A stretch of 26,789 nucleotides of DNA from the NCBI GenBank assembly GCA_949298505.1, contig CASFWW010000024.1:1-26789 (forward strand), written 5' to 3'. The notes under the pieces are model-generated. The model was given only the letters and a program-made list of their open reading frames with translations, was not told the origin of the DNA and made no database searches. Shown piece after piece: positions 1 through 6,862 of the stretch (positions are counted from its first letter, which is position 1; each line of letters starts with the position of its first letter). The position numbers were made by a program, and so were the translations under genes. Origin of the DNA: Ornithoclostridium sp949298505. GTDB lineage: Bacteria > Bacillota > Clostridia > Christensenellales > UBA3700.

Positions 1-123
1 AGAGAGAAGACTCTGAAAAAGAATCTGGCGTTAATTAACGCCAGACCTAAAAAAGTGCTTGGGTACAAAACACCGGCAGATTTATTTGAACAAGAATTGC
101 AAAAAGTGTTGCACTTGGTTTGA
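1..123 (+). CDS. IS30-family transposase, C-terminal end (partial)
   Basis: The first frame is open from base 1 to a TGA at 121-123 and gives 40 residues. They contain the motif N-A-R-P-x-K-V-L-G-Y-K-T-P followed by a D-L-F-E segment. This is the typical C-terminal tail of IS30-family DDE transposases, just after the catalytic glutamate region. The start and catalytic core lie outside the window. The right end of the element should fall within the next roughly 100 bases (124-237), but I could not fix an inverted repeat without the left end. That stretch otherwise shows no gene. The call rests on the short motif alone, and intactness of the element cannot be judged. Confidence 0.8.
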   Translation, partial: REKTLKKNLALINARPKKVLGYKTPADLFEQELQKVLHLV

Positions 124-237
124 CAATTCACTCGTTATTATTTGCGCCGTAATCTGTATTTAAGACTTTTAACGGCAGATAAATTATTTATTTTTCCCTG
201 AAAAGAAGAGTATCTTATTCAGTTCAACGAATTGATA

Positions 238-1164
238 TCAACGCAGTTTCCTTTCTTTTACCGCTTTCGCGACAGCTATCGCGATCCACGCCGCTAAGGT
301 CAGCGCTATAAAAGCCGCGAAGATCACAGCCTGCATATCCGCGCCAATCGTCTTTCCGAAAAAGTTCAGTTCCATTGAAAAAGAGCCTTTAAGTCCGTCT
401 CCCGCCCCGGGAAGCGCCGCGTCTATCTTTTCCAGCGCGCCACGCATGAACAGGTTGCGGTAAAGCGCAGCCGAATAGGTAGCGGGCACGAAAAGGGTTA
501 CGTACTGCACCCCCTTGGGGAATGCCGACAACGGCATGAACGCGCCCATCACAAAACCTATCACCGCGCTTATTATCCCTACGAAAGCGCTGTGCTGACT
601 GCTCGTTCTGAACGCAAGTCCTACGAGTGTGGATATAACGCTTGCGGAAAGCACCGACATTATCGTGAGCGCGATCAGCAAAACCACGTCTACAAACGAA
701 AGAGTCCAGCCCGTTATCGCAACGTACACGAACGCGACGGCAAGCACGATCAGGCAAATACAAAGAGTCACGACGAAATTGGATATCAGATAGCTTAAAT
801 CTATGATCCCGCGCGATATCGGAGAGGCAAGCATATCGTTGAGCACGCCCTTTTCCCTGTCCTGCACCGTTATCCCCTGCACAGAGAACGAAACGGTAAC
901 GCATGCTACGGAGACCACGCCGGCGAGCATCCATGCGTCAACGAAATTTTTAAGCGCCTTTTCCTCGATCGGCGCGCCTTCAAATGCTGATTTTATGCCG
1001 TCCATCTGTATGTCCCCGAGAAACAGAAGGTAAAGCCCGAGAACTATCAGCGGCGCGAGAAGAGAGAAAAACACGCTCGCCTTATCCTTGAGAAATATTT
1101 TGAGACTGCGCGAAACAAGACCGGAAACGACCGCCGCGTCGTCTTTCAGCTTTTTTGCGTTCAT
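238..1164 (-). CDS. ABC-2 type exporter permease
   Basis: This 308-residue membrane protein has an N-terminal hydrophobic segment (about residues 30-50), an extracellular loop, and about five further helices. The segment around residues 95-125 (Q-D-R-E-K-G-V-L-N-D-M-L-A-S-P-I-S-R) is the amphipathic coupling region typical of ABC2_membrane permeases of the DrrB/YhhJ type. The start has a strong purine-rich ribosome site (GGGAGGGGAG) and overlaps the stop of the ATPase gene by 4 bases (1161-1164), so the two are translationally coupled. Together they would form an exporter for a drug, lipid or peptide; the substrate cannot be told from sequence. It is the last gene of the operon that begins near 3636. 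Confidence 0.88.
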   Translation of the reverse strand: MNAKKLKDDAAVVSGLVSRSLKIFLKDKASVFFSLLAPLIVLGLYLLFLGDIQMDGIKSAFEGAPIEEKALKNFVDAWMLAGVVSVACVTVSFSVQGITVQDREKGVLNDMLASPISRGIIDLSYLISNFVVTLCICLIVLAVAFVYVAITGWTLSFVDVVLLIALTIMSVLSASVISTLVGLAFRTSSQHSAFVGIISAVIGFVMGAFMPLSAFPKGVQYVTLFVPATYSAALYRNLFMRGALEKIDAALPGAGDGLKGSFSMELNFFGKTIGADMQAVIFAAFIALTLAAWIAIAVAKAVKERKLR

Positions 1165-2078
1165 TGCTCCCCTCCCGTCAGTTTTTTGCCCGTCACGTTC
1201 AGAAATACGTCGTCCATATCCCCTTTTACAAGTTCGAAATCACTAATCAGTTTTGCGTGAGAAGCAAGCAATCTTTTTGCTTCTTCTCCGTCTTCGACCG
1301 TTATCCTGTATGCGTTGTTTTCATAAACGCAGTTCAGGTTTTTAAACGCTCCGTCGCACGCCTCGCTTTGCTCCGTATAGACTATAAGTCTGTCCCTGGA
1401 GTACTCGTTTTTAAGCTCCGCCGGGGTGCCTCTCGCCGCTATCTTTCCTGCGTCCAGGATAACGACGTCGTCTGCGCTCGCCGCTTCTTCCATATAGTGC
1501 GTGGTGAGGAACACAGTCATGCCGTTGTCCTCTCTCAGTCTTTCAACAACCTCCCAGACAGTCTTCCTCGTCTGCGGATCAAGTCCCGTCGTAGGCTCGT
1601 CCAGAATGAGTATTTCCGGGGAATTTATGATCCCTCTCGCGACGTCCACCCTGCGCCTCTGCCCGCCTGACAGTTTTCCGTACGGCCTTTTCAGAAGTTC
1701 GCCGACCGCGAGGAGGTCGTCCAGCTCGCTCAAACGGCGCGTCCATCTTTCGCCGTATATCCCGTAAAATCTCGCTCTTATCATCAGATTGTCTGCAACG
1801 GACAACTTGTCGTCGAGTATGGATCCCTGAAAGACAACGCCCGTTTTCTTTCTTATCGTCACCGGATCCTTGTCTATATCCGTGCCTGCGACGATAACTC
1901 TGCCTTTGTCCTTTTTGAGAAGGGTGCAGATCACGTTGATCGTCGTGCTTTTTCCCGCGCCGTTAAGCCCGAGGAACGCGAAAAGACTGCCTTTTTCAAC
2001 GTCAAAAGAAATGTCGTCGACCGCTTTGACCTCTCCGAAATATTTTTTTAGACCTTGTATCTCAACCGCTTTGCTCAT
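1161..2078 (-). CDS. ABC exporter ATP-binding protein (DrrA/CcmA-like)
   Basis: This 305-residue protein is the nucleotide-binding partner of the downstream permease. Visible motifs are Walker A G-L-N-G-A-G-K-S-T (37-45), a Q-loop in V-V-F-Q-G (about 81-85), the signature L-S-G-G-Q (136-140), Walker B I-L-I-L-D-E-P (156-162) and the switch histidine in L-T-T-H-Y (near 194). The C-terminal 90 residues after the ATPase core are the variable domain usual in DrrA-type exporters. A GAGGGA ribosome site precedes the ATG. The start lies 6 bases after the RsmI stop, so it belongs to the same operon. Confidence 0.93.
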   Translation of the reverse strand: MSKAVEIQGLKKYFGEVKAVDDISFDVEKGSLFAFLGLNGAGKSTTINVICTLLKKDKGRVIVAGTDIDKDPVTIRKKTGVVFQGSILDDKLSVADNLMIRARFYGIYGERWTRRLSELDDLLAVGELLKRPYGKLSGGQRRRVDVARGIINSPEILILDEPTTGLDPQTRKTVWEVVERLREDNGMTVFLTTHYMEEAASADDVVILDAGKIAARGTPAELKNEYSRDRLIVYTEQSEACDGAFKNLNCVYENNAYRITVEDGEEAKRLLASHAKLISDFELVKGDMDDVFLNVTGKKLTGGEQ

Positions 2079-2084
2079 ATTCCC

Positions 2085-2894
2085 TCAGATAAATTTTTTA
2101 TACACTTCGTCTTTAGGCAGACCGTTCTGCTTGGCGACCTGTTTTATCGCGTCTTTTTTACTGACCCCGCTTGCCATAAGCGCGCCCACCTGCTCTTCTA
2201 TGCTTCCTTCCGGCTTGCTCTTTTCGACATCTTCCGGAGCGTGAACTATGACCACGTATTCGCCGCGCGCTTGCTCTGTCTCAAACTCGCCCAGCATTCC
2301 TTCCTCAACGCTTTCGTAGACCTTGGTAAGTTCTCTTATCACGCTGACTTTTCTTGCGCCGAACGCCTCGTAAAAGCAGTTCAGATCTTCCTTCAGATCG
2401 TGCGGCGAGCAGTAGAAAACAAGGGAAGCTTTGACGTCTTTATACTGCGACAAAAGCGCCGTCTTGTCCTTTTTCTTCGAAGGGAGAAAACCTATGAATA
2501 CAAACACGGGCTCCAGAATTCCGCTGAGCGCCATAGCCGTCGTGACCGCGGTCGGTCCGGGTACGGACACCACCTCGTAGCCCGCCTCTCTCGCCTCTTT
2601 CACGAGCAGGCTCCCCGGGTCTGAAATGCACGGCATGCCGGCGTCGGTGACAAGCGCCACGTTCTTGCCTTCAGCAAGATTTCTCATTATCTTTTCCGCG
2701 CCTTCGCGCTCTTTGGGTTTATAGTAACTTATAAGCGGCTTTTTTATTTCATAGTGAGTAAGAAGCCCTAAGGTATGGCGAGTGTCCTCGCACGCTATCA
2801 GGTCGACCTCTTTCAGCGTTTCGAGCGCGCGCAAAGTTATGTCTTTAAGATTGCCTATCGGCGTACCGACTATATACAGTTTTCCTCTTTCCAT
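2085..2894 (-). CDS. rsmI: 16S rRNA (cytidine(1402)-2'-O)-methyltransferase RsmI
   Basis: The 269-residue product has the family hallmarks in order: G-T-P-I-G-N-L (10-16), the C-E-D-T-R-H-T segment (about 35-41), and D-A-G-M-P-C-I-S-D-P-G (about 84-94). All belong to the tetrapyrrole-methylase fold that binds S-adenosylmethionine. RsmI 2'-O-methylates C1402 of 16S rRNA in the decoding centre. The length is normal. The ribosome site AAAGGAG lies inside the end of the upstream trmN6-like gene, and only one base separates the two genes. In Bacillus subtilis the orthologues (yabB and yabC) are also neighbours, which supports both calls; the GIY-YIG gene yazA that lies between them there is absent here. 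Confidence 0.96.
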   Translation of the reverse strand: MERGKLYIVGTPIGNLKDITLRALETLKEVDLIACEDTRHTLGLLTHYEIKKPLISYYKPKEREGAEKIMRNLAEGKNVALVTDAGMPCISDPGSLLVKEAREAGYEVVSVPGPTAVTTAMALSGILEPVFVFIGFLPSKKKDKTALLSQYKDVKASLVFYCSPHDLKEDLNCFYEAFGARKVSVIRELTKVYESVEEGMLGEFETEQARGEYVVIVHAPEDVEKSKPEGSIEEQVGALMASGVSKKDAIKQVAKQNGLPKDEVYKKFI

Positions 2895-2895
2895 A

Positions 2896-3636
2896 TTACT
2901 CCTTTGCGTAAAGCTTTTTTGCTTCCGCCGTCATCGAGCCGTTTTCTTCGTATACGACGAGGCTTTCCAGCTTCATTCCGTCCGCGCCGTTTTTTCTCGC
3001 TTCTGCGATAAACACGTCGGCTGCCCTGTCCGCCTTCGGGTATACCAGCGTTATCTTCTTGACCTTCAGATCCGCCGCCTGCATATATCCTACCGCTTCC
3101 GCCATTCTGTCCACCTTGTGAACGATATACAACGCGCCGCCGTATTTGAGCACTTTCGCCGCGCTTTCTATTATGCCTTTCAGATCGCAACTGCTCTCGT
3201 GACGGGAGAGTGCAATTTCTTCCCTTTCTCTTTCCGCGCCGCTGCCCTTCTTGAAATAAGGCGGATTGCATACGACGACGTTGACGCTTTCTTTGCCGAG
3301 AAGTTTGTCTGCCTCCGCGATGTCGCCCTCGACGACTTCGATCCTGTCCGACAAGCCGTTATGCTCCGCGTTCTTTCTCGCCAGGTCGCACATTATGCTT
3401 TGCTTTTCAAGCGCGTATATCTTCGCCGCGTTCGTCTTTGCGGCGATAAGCACCGCGATTATCCCGCTGCCCGTCCCGAAGTCAGCGACGACGTCGCCTT
3501 TCTTCACCTTCGCAAGATTGGCGAGAAGCACCGCGTCCGAAGTGAAACAGTACAGCGACGGATATTGCCACAGCTCAAGTCCTTTATATTCAAGATCGTC
3601 CAGCCTCATTTCAGGCGCGTCGTTTTCCTTTTGCAT
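2896..3636 (-). CDS. trmN6: tRNA1(Val) (adenine(37)-N6)-methyltransferase-like (TrmN6/YabB)
   Basis: This 246-residue class I methyltransferase shows the SAM-binding motif D-F-G-T-G-S-G (52-58) and the N-P-P-Y catalytic motif (124-127) of N6-adenine methyltransferases. The N-terminal stretch Y-P-S-L-Y-C-F-T-S-D-A-V-L-L is characteristic of the TrmN6/YfiC/YabB family, which methylates A37 of tRNA-Val. Synteny with rsmI fits. The start is uncertain: the ATG at 3636 lies only 6 bases after a strong -10 box, so the mRNA would be nearly leaderless. An alternative start is Met10 (codon beginning at 3609), though its ribosome site is poorly spaced. It is the first gene of the operon running to 238. 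Confidence 0.88.
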   Translation of the reverse strand: MQKENDAPEMRLDDLEYKGLELWQYPSLYCFTSDAVLLANLAKVKKGDVVADFGTGSGIIAVLIAAKTNAAKIYALEKQSIMCDLARKNAEHNGLSDRIEVVEGDIAEADKLLGKESVNVVVCNPPYFKKGSGAEREREEIALSRHESSCDLKGIIESAAKVLKYGGALYIVHKVDRMAEAVGYMQAADLKVKKITLVYPKADRAADVFIAEARKNGADGMKLESLVVYEENGSMTAEAKKLYAKE

Positions 3637-3642
3637 ACGGAT

Positions 3643-3672
3643 ATTATACCATCACCCTCACCGCGCCGTCAA
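3643..3672 (-). promoter_or_regulatory. sigma-A promoter of the trmN6-rsmI-ABC operon
   Basis: On the minus strand TTGACG (3667-3672) is followed after 18 bases by TATAAT (3643-3648). Transcription should start near 3636, which coincides with the annotated ATG. It diverges from the tRNA-Arg promoter 23 bases away. Confidence 0.75.
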
Positions 3673-3695
3673 AGATAATTTATTCTCAAAAATAT

Positions 3696-3724
3696 TTGAC
3701 AAAATCAAATTATCAAACTATAAT
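3696..3724 (+). promoter_or_regulatory. consensus promoter of tRNA-Arg
   Basis: A perfect TTGACA (3696-3701), a 17-base spacer and a perfect TATAAT (3719-3724) lie about 30 bases before the tRNA gene. This is the strongest promoter in the window, as expected for a stable RNA. Confidence 0.9.
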
Positions 3725-3755
3725 AATTAAGCAATCGGGTATGATCCGGGCATTT

Positions 3756-3824
<69 letters not shown>

Positions 3825-3832
<8 letters not shown>

Positions 3833-3993
3833 TCTGACAGAGGACGCAAGGTTTTGCGCCCTCTTTTTTAGGGCACCATAAGGAGCACCGAAATCATGAC
3901 GCTCGCTTCGCTCGCTATTCCGTCGCACCTTCGGTGCTCCTTACGAACTCCTATAAGGCTATAAAAAAGTGCGTCCTCTGTCAGATGACGCAC
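3825..3993. repeat. nested palindromic element abutting tRNA-Arg
   Basis: The outer arms 3825-3848 and 3970-3993 are complementary over 24 bases with one mismatch; 18 of these are perfect (3831-3848 with 3970-3987). The left arm contains the last bases and CCA of the tRNA gene. Inside lies a perfect 14-base inverted pair, 3879-3892 with 3930-3943. Part of its surroundings (GCACCATAAGGA, 3873-3884) is the reverse complement of the tRNA 3' end. The centre holds a further small inverted run of GCTCGC repeats. No protein is encoded. It may be a MITE- or BIME-like unit or the scar of insertions at the tRNA. Confidence 0.75.
3840..3869 (+). terminator. intrinsic terminator of tRNA-Arg
   Basis: A 10-base stem with one A-C mismatch (3840-3849 with 3854-3863), a 4-base loop, and six T (3864-3869). 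Its left arm is also part of a larger inverted repeat (3825-3848 with 3970-3993). Confidence 0.8.
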
Positions 3994-4011
3994 AAAATGG
4001 AGTTCTTGAAT

Positions 4012-4541
4012 CCCTCATGAAAAGCGAAGCGTTCATCGGGATTCGGCGGCGTTTACGCCGCTTTCGCGGTTGGAAGGTACTTTCAACCTGCGCAATGGAT
4101 AGCTGAGCGAATACTCCTTATGGTGCGCATCCTATTGATCCCCAGGTCGCAATTACAAATTGCTCCCCGCTTTGACTAAAAACGTGCCACCGGCACGTTT
4201 TCTTAACGCGTCGCGCCCTCATGAAAAGCGAAGCGTTCGTCGGGATTCGGCGGCGTTTACGCCGCTTTCGCGGTTGGAAGGTACTTTCAACCTGCGCAAC
4301 GAATAGCTGAGCGAATACTCCTTATGGTGCGCATCCTATTGATCCCCAGGTCGCAATTACAAATTGCTCCCCGCTTTGGCTAAAAACGTGCCACCGGCAC
4401 GTTTTCTTAACGCGTCGCGCCCTCATGAAAAGCGAAGCGTTCATCGGAATTCGGCGGCGTAAACGCCGCTTTCGCGATTTGCAGTAACTTTCAACCTCCG
4501 CAACGAATAGCTGAGCGAATACTCCTTATGGTGCGCATCCG
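4012..4541. repeat. 204-bp tandem repeat, about 2.6 copies, with tRNA-Arg 3' end in each
   Basis: Units start at 4012, 4216 and 4420, a constant 204-base period. Copies 1 and 2 differ at only a few bases; copy 3 is more diverged and stops near 4541. Each full unit holds several hairpins: a weak one around ATGAA...TTCAT, GCGGCG-TTTA-CGCCGC, GCAATT-ACA-AATTGC, and a perfect AAAACGTGCC-ACC-GGCACGTTTT, which looks like an intrinsic terminator. Each unit also holds ACTCCTTATGGTGCGC, identical to 3815-3830 of tRNA-Arg, at 4113, 4317 and 4521. No integrase or convincing coding region is associated. Function unknown. Confidence 0.9.
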
Positions 4542-4718
4542 CTTTATTGTAACTTGTGCTAAGTTTAAATTCCCGTTTCTCTACCTCTGCTCCGCTTCGC
4601 GCCAGCCGACTTATGCTCTCGCCACGCGGGGCGGTCGCTGGGCGACTGCCGAATAGTTTAGCGTAGCCATACACATTTTATTTTTCATGCCTCAGGTCAC
4701 AGCCGTTTTTACGAAGAT
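4542..4718. other. gene-free stretch with a strong hairpin
   Basis: This stretch links the tandem repeats to the lipoprotein gene. It holds a 9-bp hairpin with one G-T pair (GGCGGTCGC 4630-4638, GCGACTGCC 4642-4650). A 77-codon minus-strand frame (4441-4674) crosses it, but that frame runs into the repeat and has no ribosome site, so I treat the segment as non-coding. Confidence 0.45.
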
Positions 4719-5297
4719 CTACTTTCTGATAAACCCGATATTCACCGCAATTACGTCCGAAACGTCGTCTTTCGCCACTTCAAATATGCCGAAATACGCG
4801 GTCAAAACGTCGTCGGTCGGATATTCGCCTTTCGGTCTGACGCAGACCACGGCGAGAAAACCCTCCGAAAGCCTTAATCCGTCAACGTCGAAAGTGTCGT
4901 AACTGCTCATAACGTAATGTATGAGAACAAGGGCGTTTTCTTCAAAATATCCGTCAGTATAAGTTTCTCTGAACTTTACCGCCGTTGCAGAGTCATACCC
5001 CTCTTTACTTTCGTCGAAATACGGCAAGTCTCTGCCGTCGCACCACTCTCTAAACTCAGGGAGCGAAGTTGCAACAAGAAAATCGGAAGCGGAATCCGTC
5101 GTATATTCTGCCTCAATAGTGAAAAACCCGCAGGCGGTATTGAATTCTATCTCATTATAATTTTCAGTAGGGACGATCCCTATGCCGTACTCGACAGGAT
5201 CCACAATTGTGTCTTTGACCGCGCCCGTGCAGGCGGAAAATAAAAACGCGCATAAGACCGCGACCCAAACAATAATAATGAACACCGATTTTTTCAT
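4719..5297 (-). CDS. small lipoprotein, function unknown
   Basis: The 192-residue product begins with a lysine pair, a hydrophobic stretch (about 4-20) and a lipobox-like F-S-A-C at 20-23, so it is probably exported and lipidated. I do not recognise the mature part; it is acidic, without repeats, and may be a compact alpha/beta domain. A good ribosome site (AAAGGAG) sits 9 bases before the ATG. It follows the anti-sigma-like gene by 166 bases in the same direction, so it could be a target or member of the same regulatory unit. No terminator separates them clearly. Confidence 0.8.
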   Translation of the reverse strand: MKKSVFIIIVWVAVLCAFLFSACTGAVKDTIVDPVEYGIGIVPTENYNEIEFNTACGFFTIEAEYTTDSASDFLVATSLPEFREWCDGRDLPYFDESKEGYDSATAVKFRETYTDGYFEENALVLIHYVMSSYDTFDVDGLRLSEGFLAVVCVRPKGEYPTDDVLTAYFGIFEVAKDDVSDVIAVNIGFIRK

Positions 5298-5463
5298 AAA
5301 TTTCCGCTCCTTTACTTGTTAGCTCGCTTTTTCTGCACAAGCCGGAATTATGCTAAATATTGTTTGCGTTTTATAGATCCGCCGACGGGATAACCCTTAT
5401 TTCAATCGTTATAGTATCATATAAACGCGAAGCTGACCAGACGGCAATCGGACAACGCATAAT

Positions 5464-6180
5464 TCAATACTGAATCCGGACAAAAACTCTGAGATAACCG
5501 AGCGCGGTTTCTTTTTCCGTACCCGAAAAAGAAAAGCGGAATTTCACTCCTTTCAGCTCAAGCTCCGCAACGCAGATCTTTTCCGTTTCGTCGAAGGTAT
5601 ATGATATCGCCACTCCGTCCTCGACGAGCTCCTCTTTCTCACCGCTTAAAGACGGGCAGACGTCTTCAAGCACTTCCTGATCGTCGGTAAAAAACGCCGC
5701 GACGACTATCTCTTCCTGCGCGCGGACGTACGCTTCGCTGACCGCCGCGGTTTTTCCGTCTTTCGTACGCGTTATCGTGCAGCCTTTGAGTGTGAATCCC
5801 TGCACGAGGGGGTCGTCTACATCCGGATTCACGGAATCGTCTCCTCCCGAAGGCGAGTCTGCCCCGCCGATCACAGACGAAAAGGATATAAGCTCAATAT
5901 TCTGTTTGTAAAAATAATCCTGCATGGAAATGCCTTCCGTCGTATCGTAACCGCCCGTGCCCGCGATCATAGAGAGAAGCACGGCTATCACGACGGAACA
6001 AACCAGCACCGCGCAACAGCAGGTCAGCGCAATCCTTGCCGTCACGGCTCTTTTCGCCCTTTCCGGTTTGACTTCCGCGCACAGCTCGTTCTTCGCGGCA
6101 CGCAGAATACGGCTGCCGTCTACGGGAGAGTTGTCGTCATATGCCGACGTTAATTTCTCTTTGACTTTTTTCTCTTTCAT
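5464..6180 (-). CDS. putative membrane anti-sigma factor
   Basis: This 238-residue protein has a basic cytoplasmic N-terminus (1-43), one membrane helix (about 46-72, rich in C, V, L) and an extracellular C-terminal part of about 165 residues. No zinc-finger (H-x3-C-x2-C) anti-sigma motif is visible. The assignment comes from topology and position: the start codon overlaps the stop of the sigma-factor gene by 4 bases (ATGA, 6177-6180), with GGAG just upstream. The outer domain could sense an envelope signal. What it binds is unknown, and the family is not one I recognise. Confidence 0.6.
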   Translation of the reverse strand: MKEKKVKEKLTSAYDDNSPVDGSRILRAAKNELCAEVKPERAKRAVTARIALTCCCAVLVCSVVIAVLLSMIAGTGGYDTTEGISMQDYFYKQNIELISFSSVIGGADSPSGGDDSVNPDVDDPLVQGFTLKGCTITRTKDGKTAAVSEAYVRAQEEIVVAAFFTDDQEVLEDVCPSLSGEKEELVEDGVAISYTFDETEKICVAELELKGVKFRFSFSGTEKETALGYLRVFVRIQY

Positions 6181-6707
6181 TGCTGATCTCCGTCCAGCTT
6201 TTCAACCAGTTTTCCGAGTATGCGTTTTTCGTCGCCGTGCACGGTCGAACGGGGCTTCCCGAGCTTTTCTGCGGTTTCTCTGACCGTAAACCCTTGCCAG
6301 TAGCGCATGTATATCAGCGACTTTTCGTATTCCGTCAGCCCGGACAGCGCGTTCTTGACGTCGGCATTCCTGTCGTCGTCAGACACGAAATATTCCGCCG
6401 ATTTGTTGTCGTCATATTCTTCCGCCGCCTGCGCGTTGCCGTTGAACCTGTAAGCCTTGTTCTTTATGCAAGCGTATATCCAGTTCAGACCGTTGAAACC
6501 GCGCGTAAAGCTTCTCGCCCTGTTCCTTACCAGGTCGAGAAAGACTTCGCTGAGCAGATCTTCCGCCTGAGACTTGTCGAACAGATATTTCCTCGCGATA
6601 TTCAGAAAAAGCGCGCCGAATTCCACGAACAGGCTGTCTAGCGCCTTTTCGTCTCCTCTGCTCAGTTTCCCGAGCAGCGCGTTCACTCTCCTCACTCTTT
6701 TGTCCAT
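6177..6707 (-). CDS. ECF-type RNA polymerase sigma factor
   Basis: The 176-residue product has sigma region 2 (about 15-65, with A-R-K-Y-L-F-D-K-S-Q-A-E-D-L-L-S-E-V-F) and region 4 (about 118-170, with Y-M-R-Y-W-Q-G-F-T-V-R-E-T-A-E-K-L-G and a helix-turn-helix). There is no region 1 or 3, as usual for ECF sigmas. The length is typical. It is followed with a 4-base overlap by a single-pass membrane protein, the classical sigma/anti-sigma arrangement. Its own promoter looks like a sigma-A site rather than an auto-regulated one. The ribosome site is weak. Confidence 0.88.
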   Translation of the reverse strand: MDKRVRRVNALLGKLSRGDEKALDSLFVEFGALFLNIARKYLFDKSQAEDLLSEVFLDLVRNRARSFTRGFNGLNWIYACIKNKAYRFNGNAQAAEEYDDNKSAEYFVSDDDRNADVKNALSGLTEYEKSLIYMRYWQGFTVRETAEKLGKPRSTVHGDEKRILGKLVEKLDGDQQ

Positions 6708-6768
6708 ACGACGACTTCACCGTGAATATATAGTCTGAAAGTCACCGGATTGTCCGGCTCCCGTTAAA

Positions 6769-6798
6769 ATTATACAATATGTCCTCCTCATTTTTCAA
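6769..6798 (-). promoter_or_regulatory. promoter of the sigma/anti-sigma genes
   Basis: On the minus strand TTGAAA (6793-6798), an 18-base spacer and TATAAT (6769-6774). A small inverted repeat CCGGA-TTG-TCCGG (about 6745-6757) falls in the leader. Confidence 0.7.
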
Positions 6799-6804
6799 GA
6801 CCCG

Positions 6805-6833
6805 TTGACGGCTTATACCGTATTTGCTATTAT
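6805..6833 (+). promoter_or_regulatory. promoter of the GH3 gene
   Basis: TTGACG (6805-6810), a 17-base spacer and TATTAT (6828-6833), about 30 bases before the ATG. It is divergent from the sigma-factor promoter, with the -35 boxes only 6 bases apart. Confidence 0.75.
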
Positions 6834-6862
6834 AAAAGTATCTTATATGCGCGAGGCAGATC

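Noticed and set aside
2782..3678. Plus-strand frame (298 codons) opposite trmN6 and rsmI
   Set aside because: It covers two genes with clear family motifs on the other strand and has no ribosome site.
4113..4536. Extra tRNA-Arg genes in the tandem units
   Set aside because: Only the 3' end of the tRNA is present; no acceptor 5' strand, D-arm or anticodon arm accompanies it.
4012..4541. CRISPR array
   Set aside because: Units are contiguous 204-base copies that are nearly identical throughout, with no short repeat/variable spacer pattern and no cas genes.
4441..4674. Minus-strand frame of 77 codons across the repeat end
   Set aside because: It runs into the third tandem-repeat copy, has no ribosome site, and its composition follows the hairpin sequences; probably a repeat-derived spurious frame.
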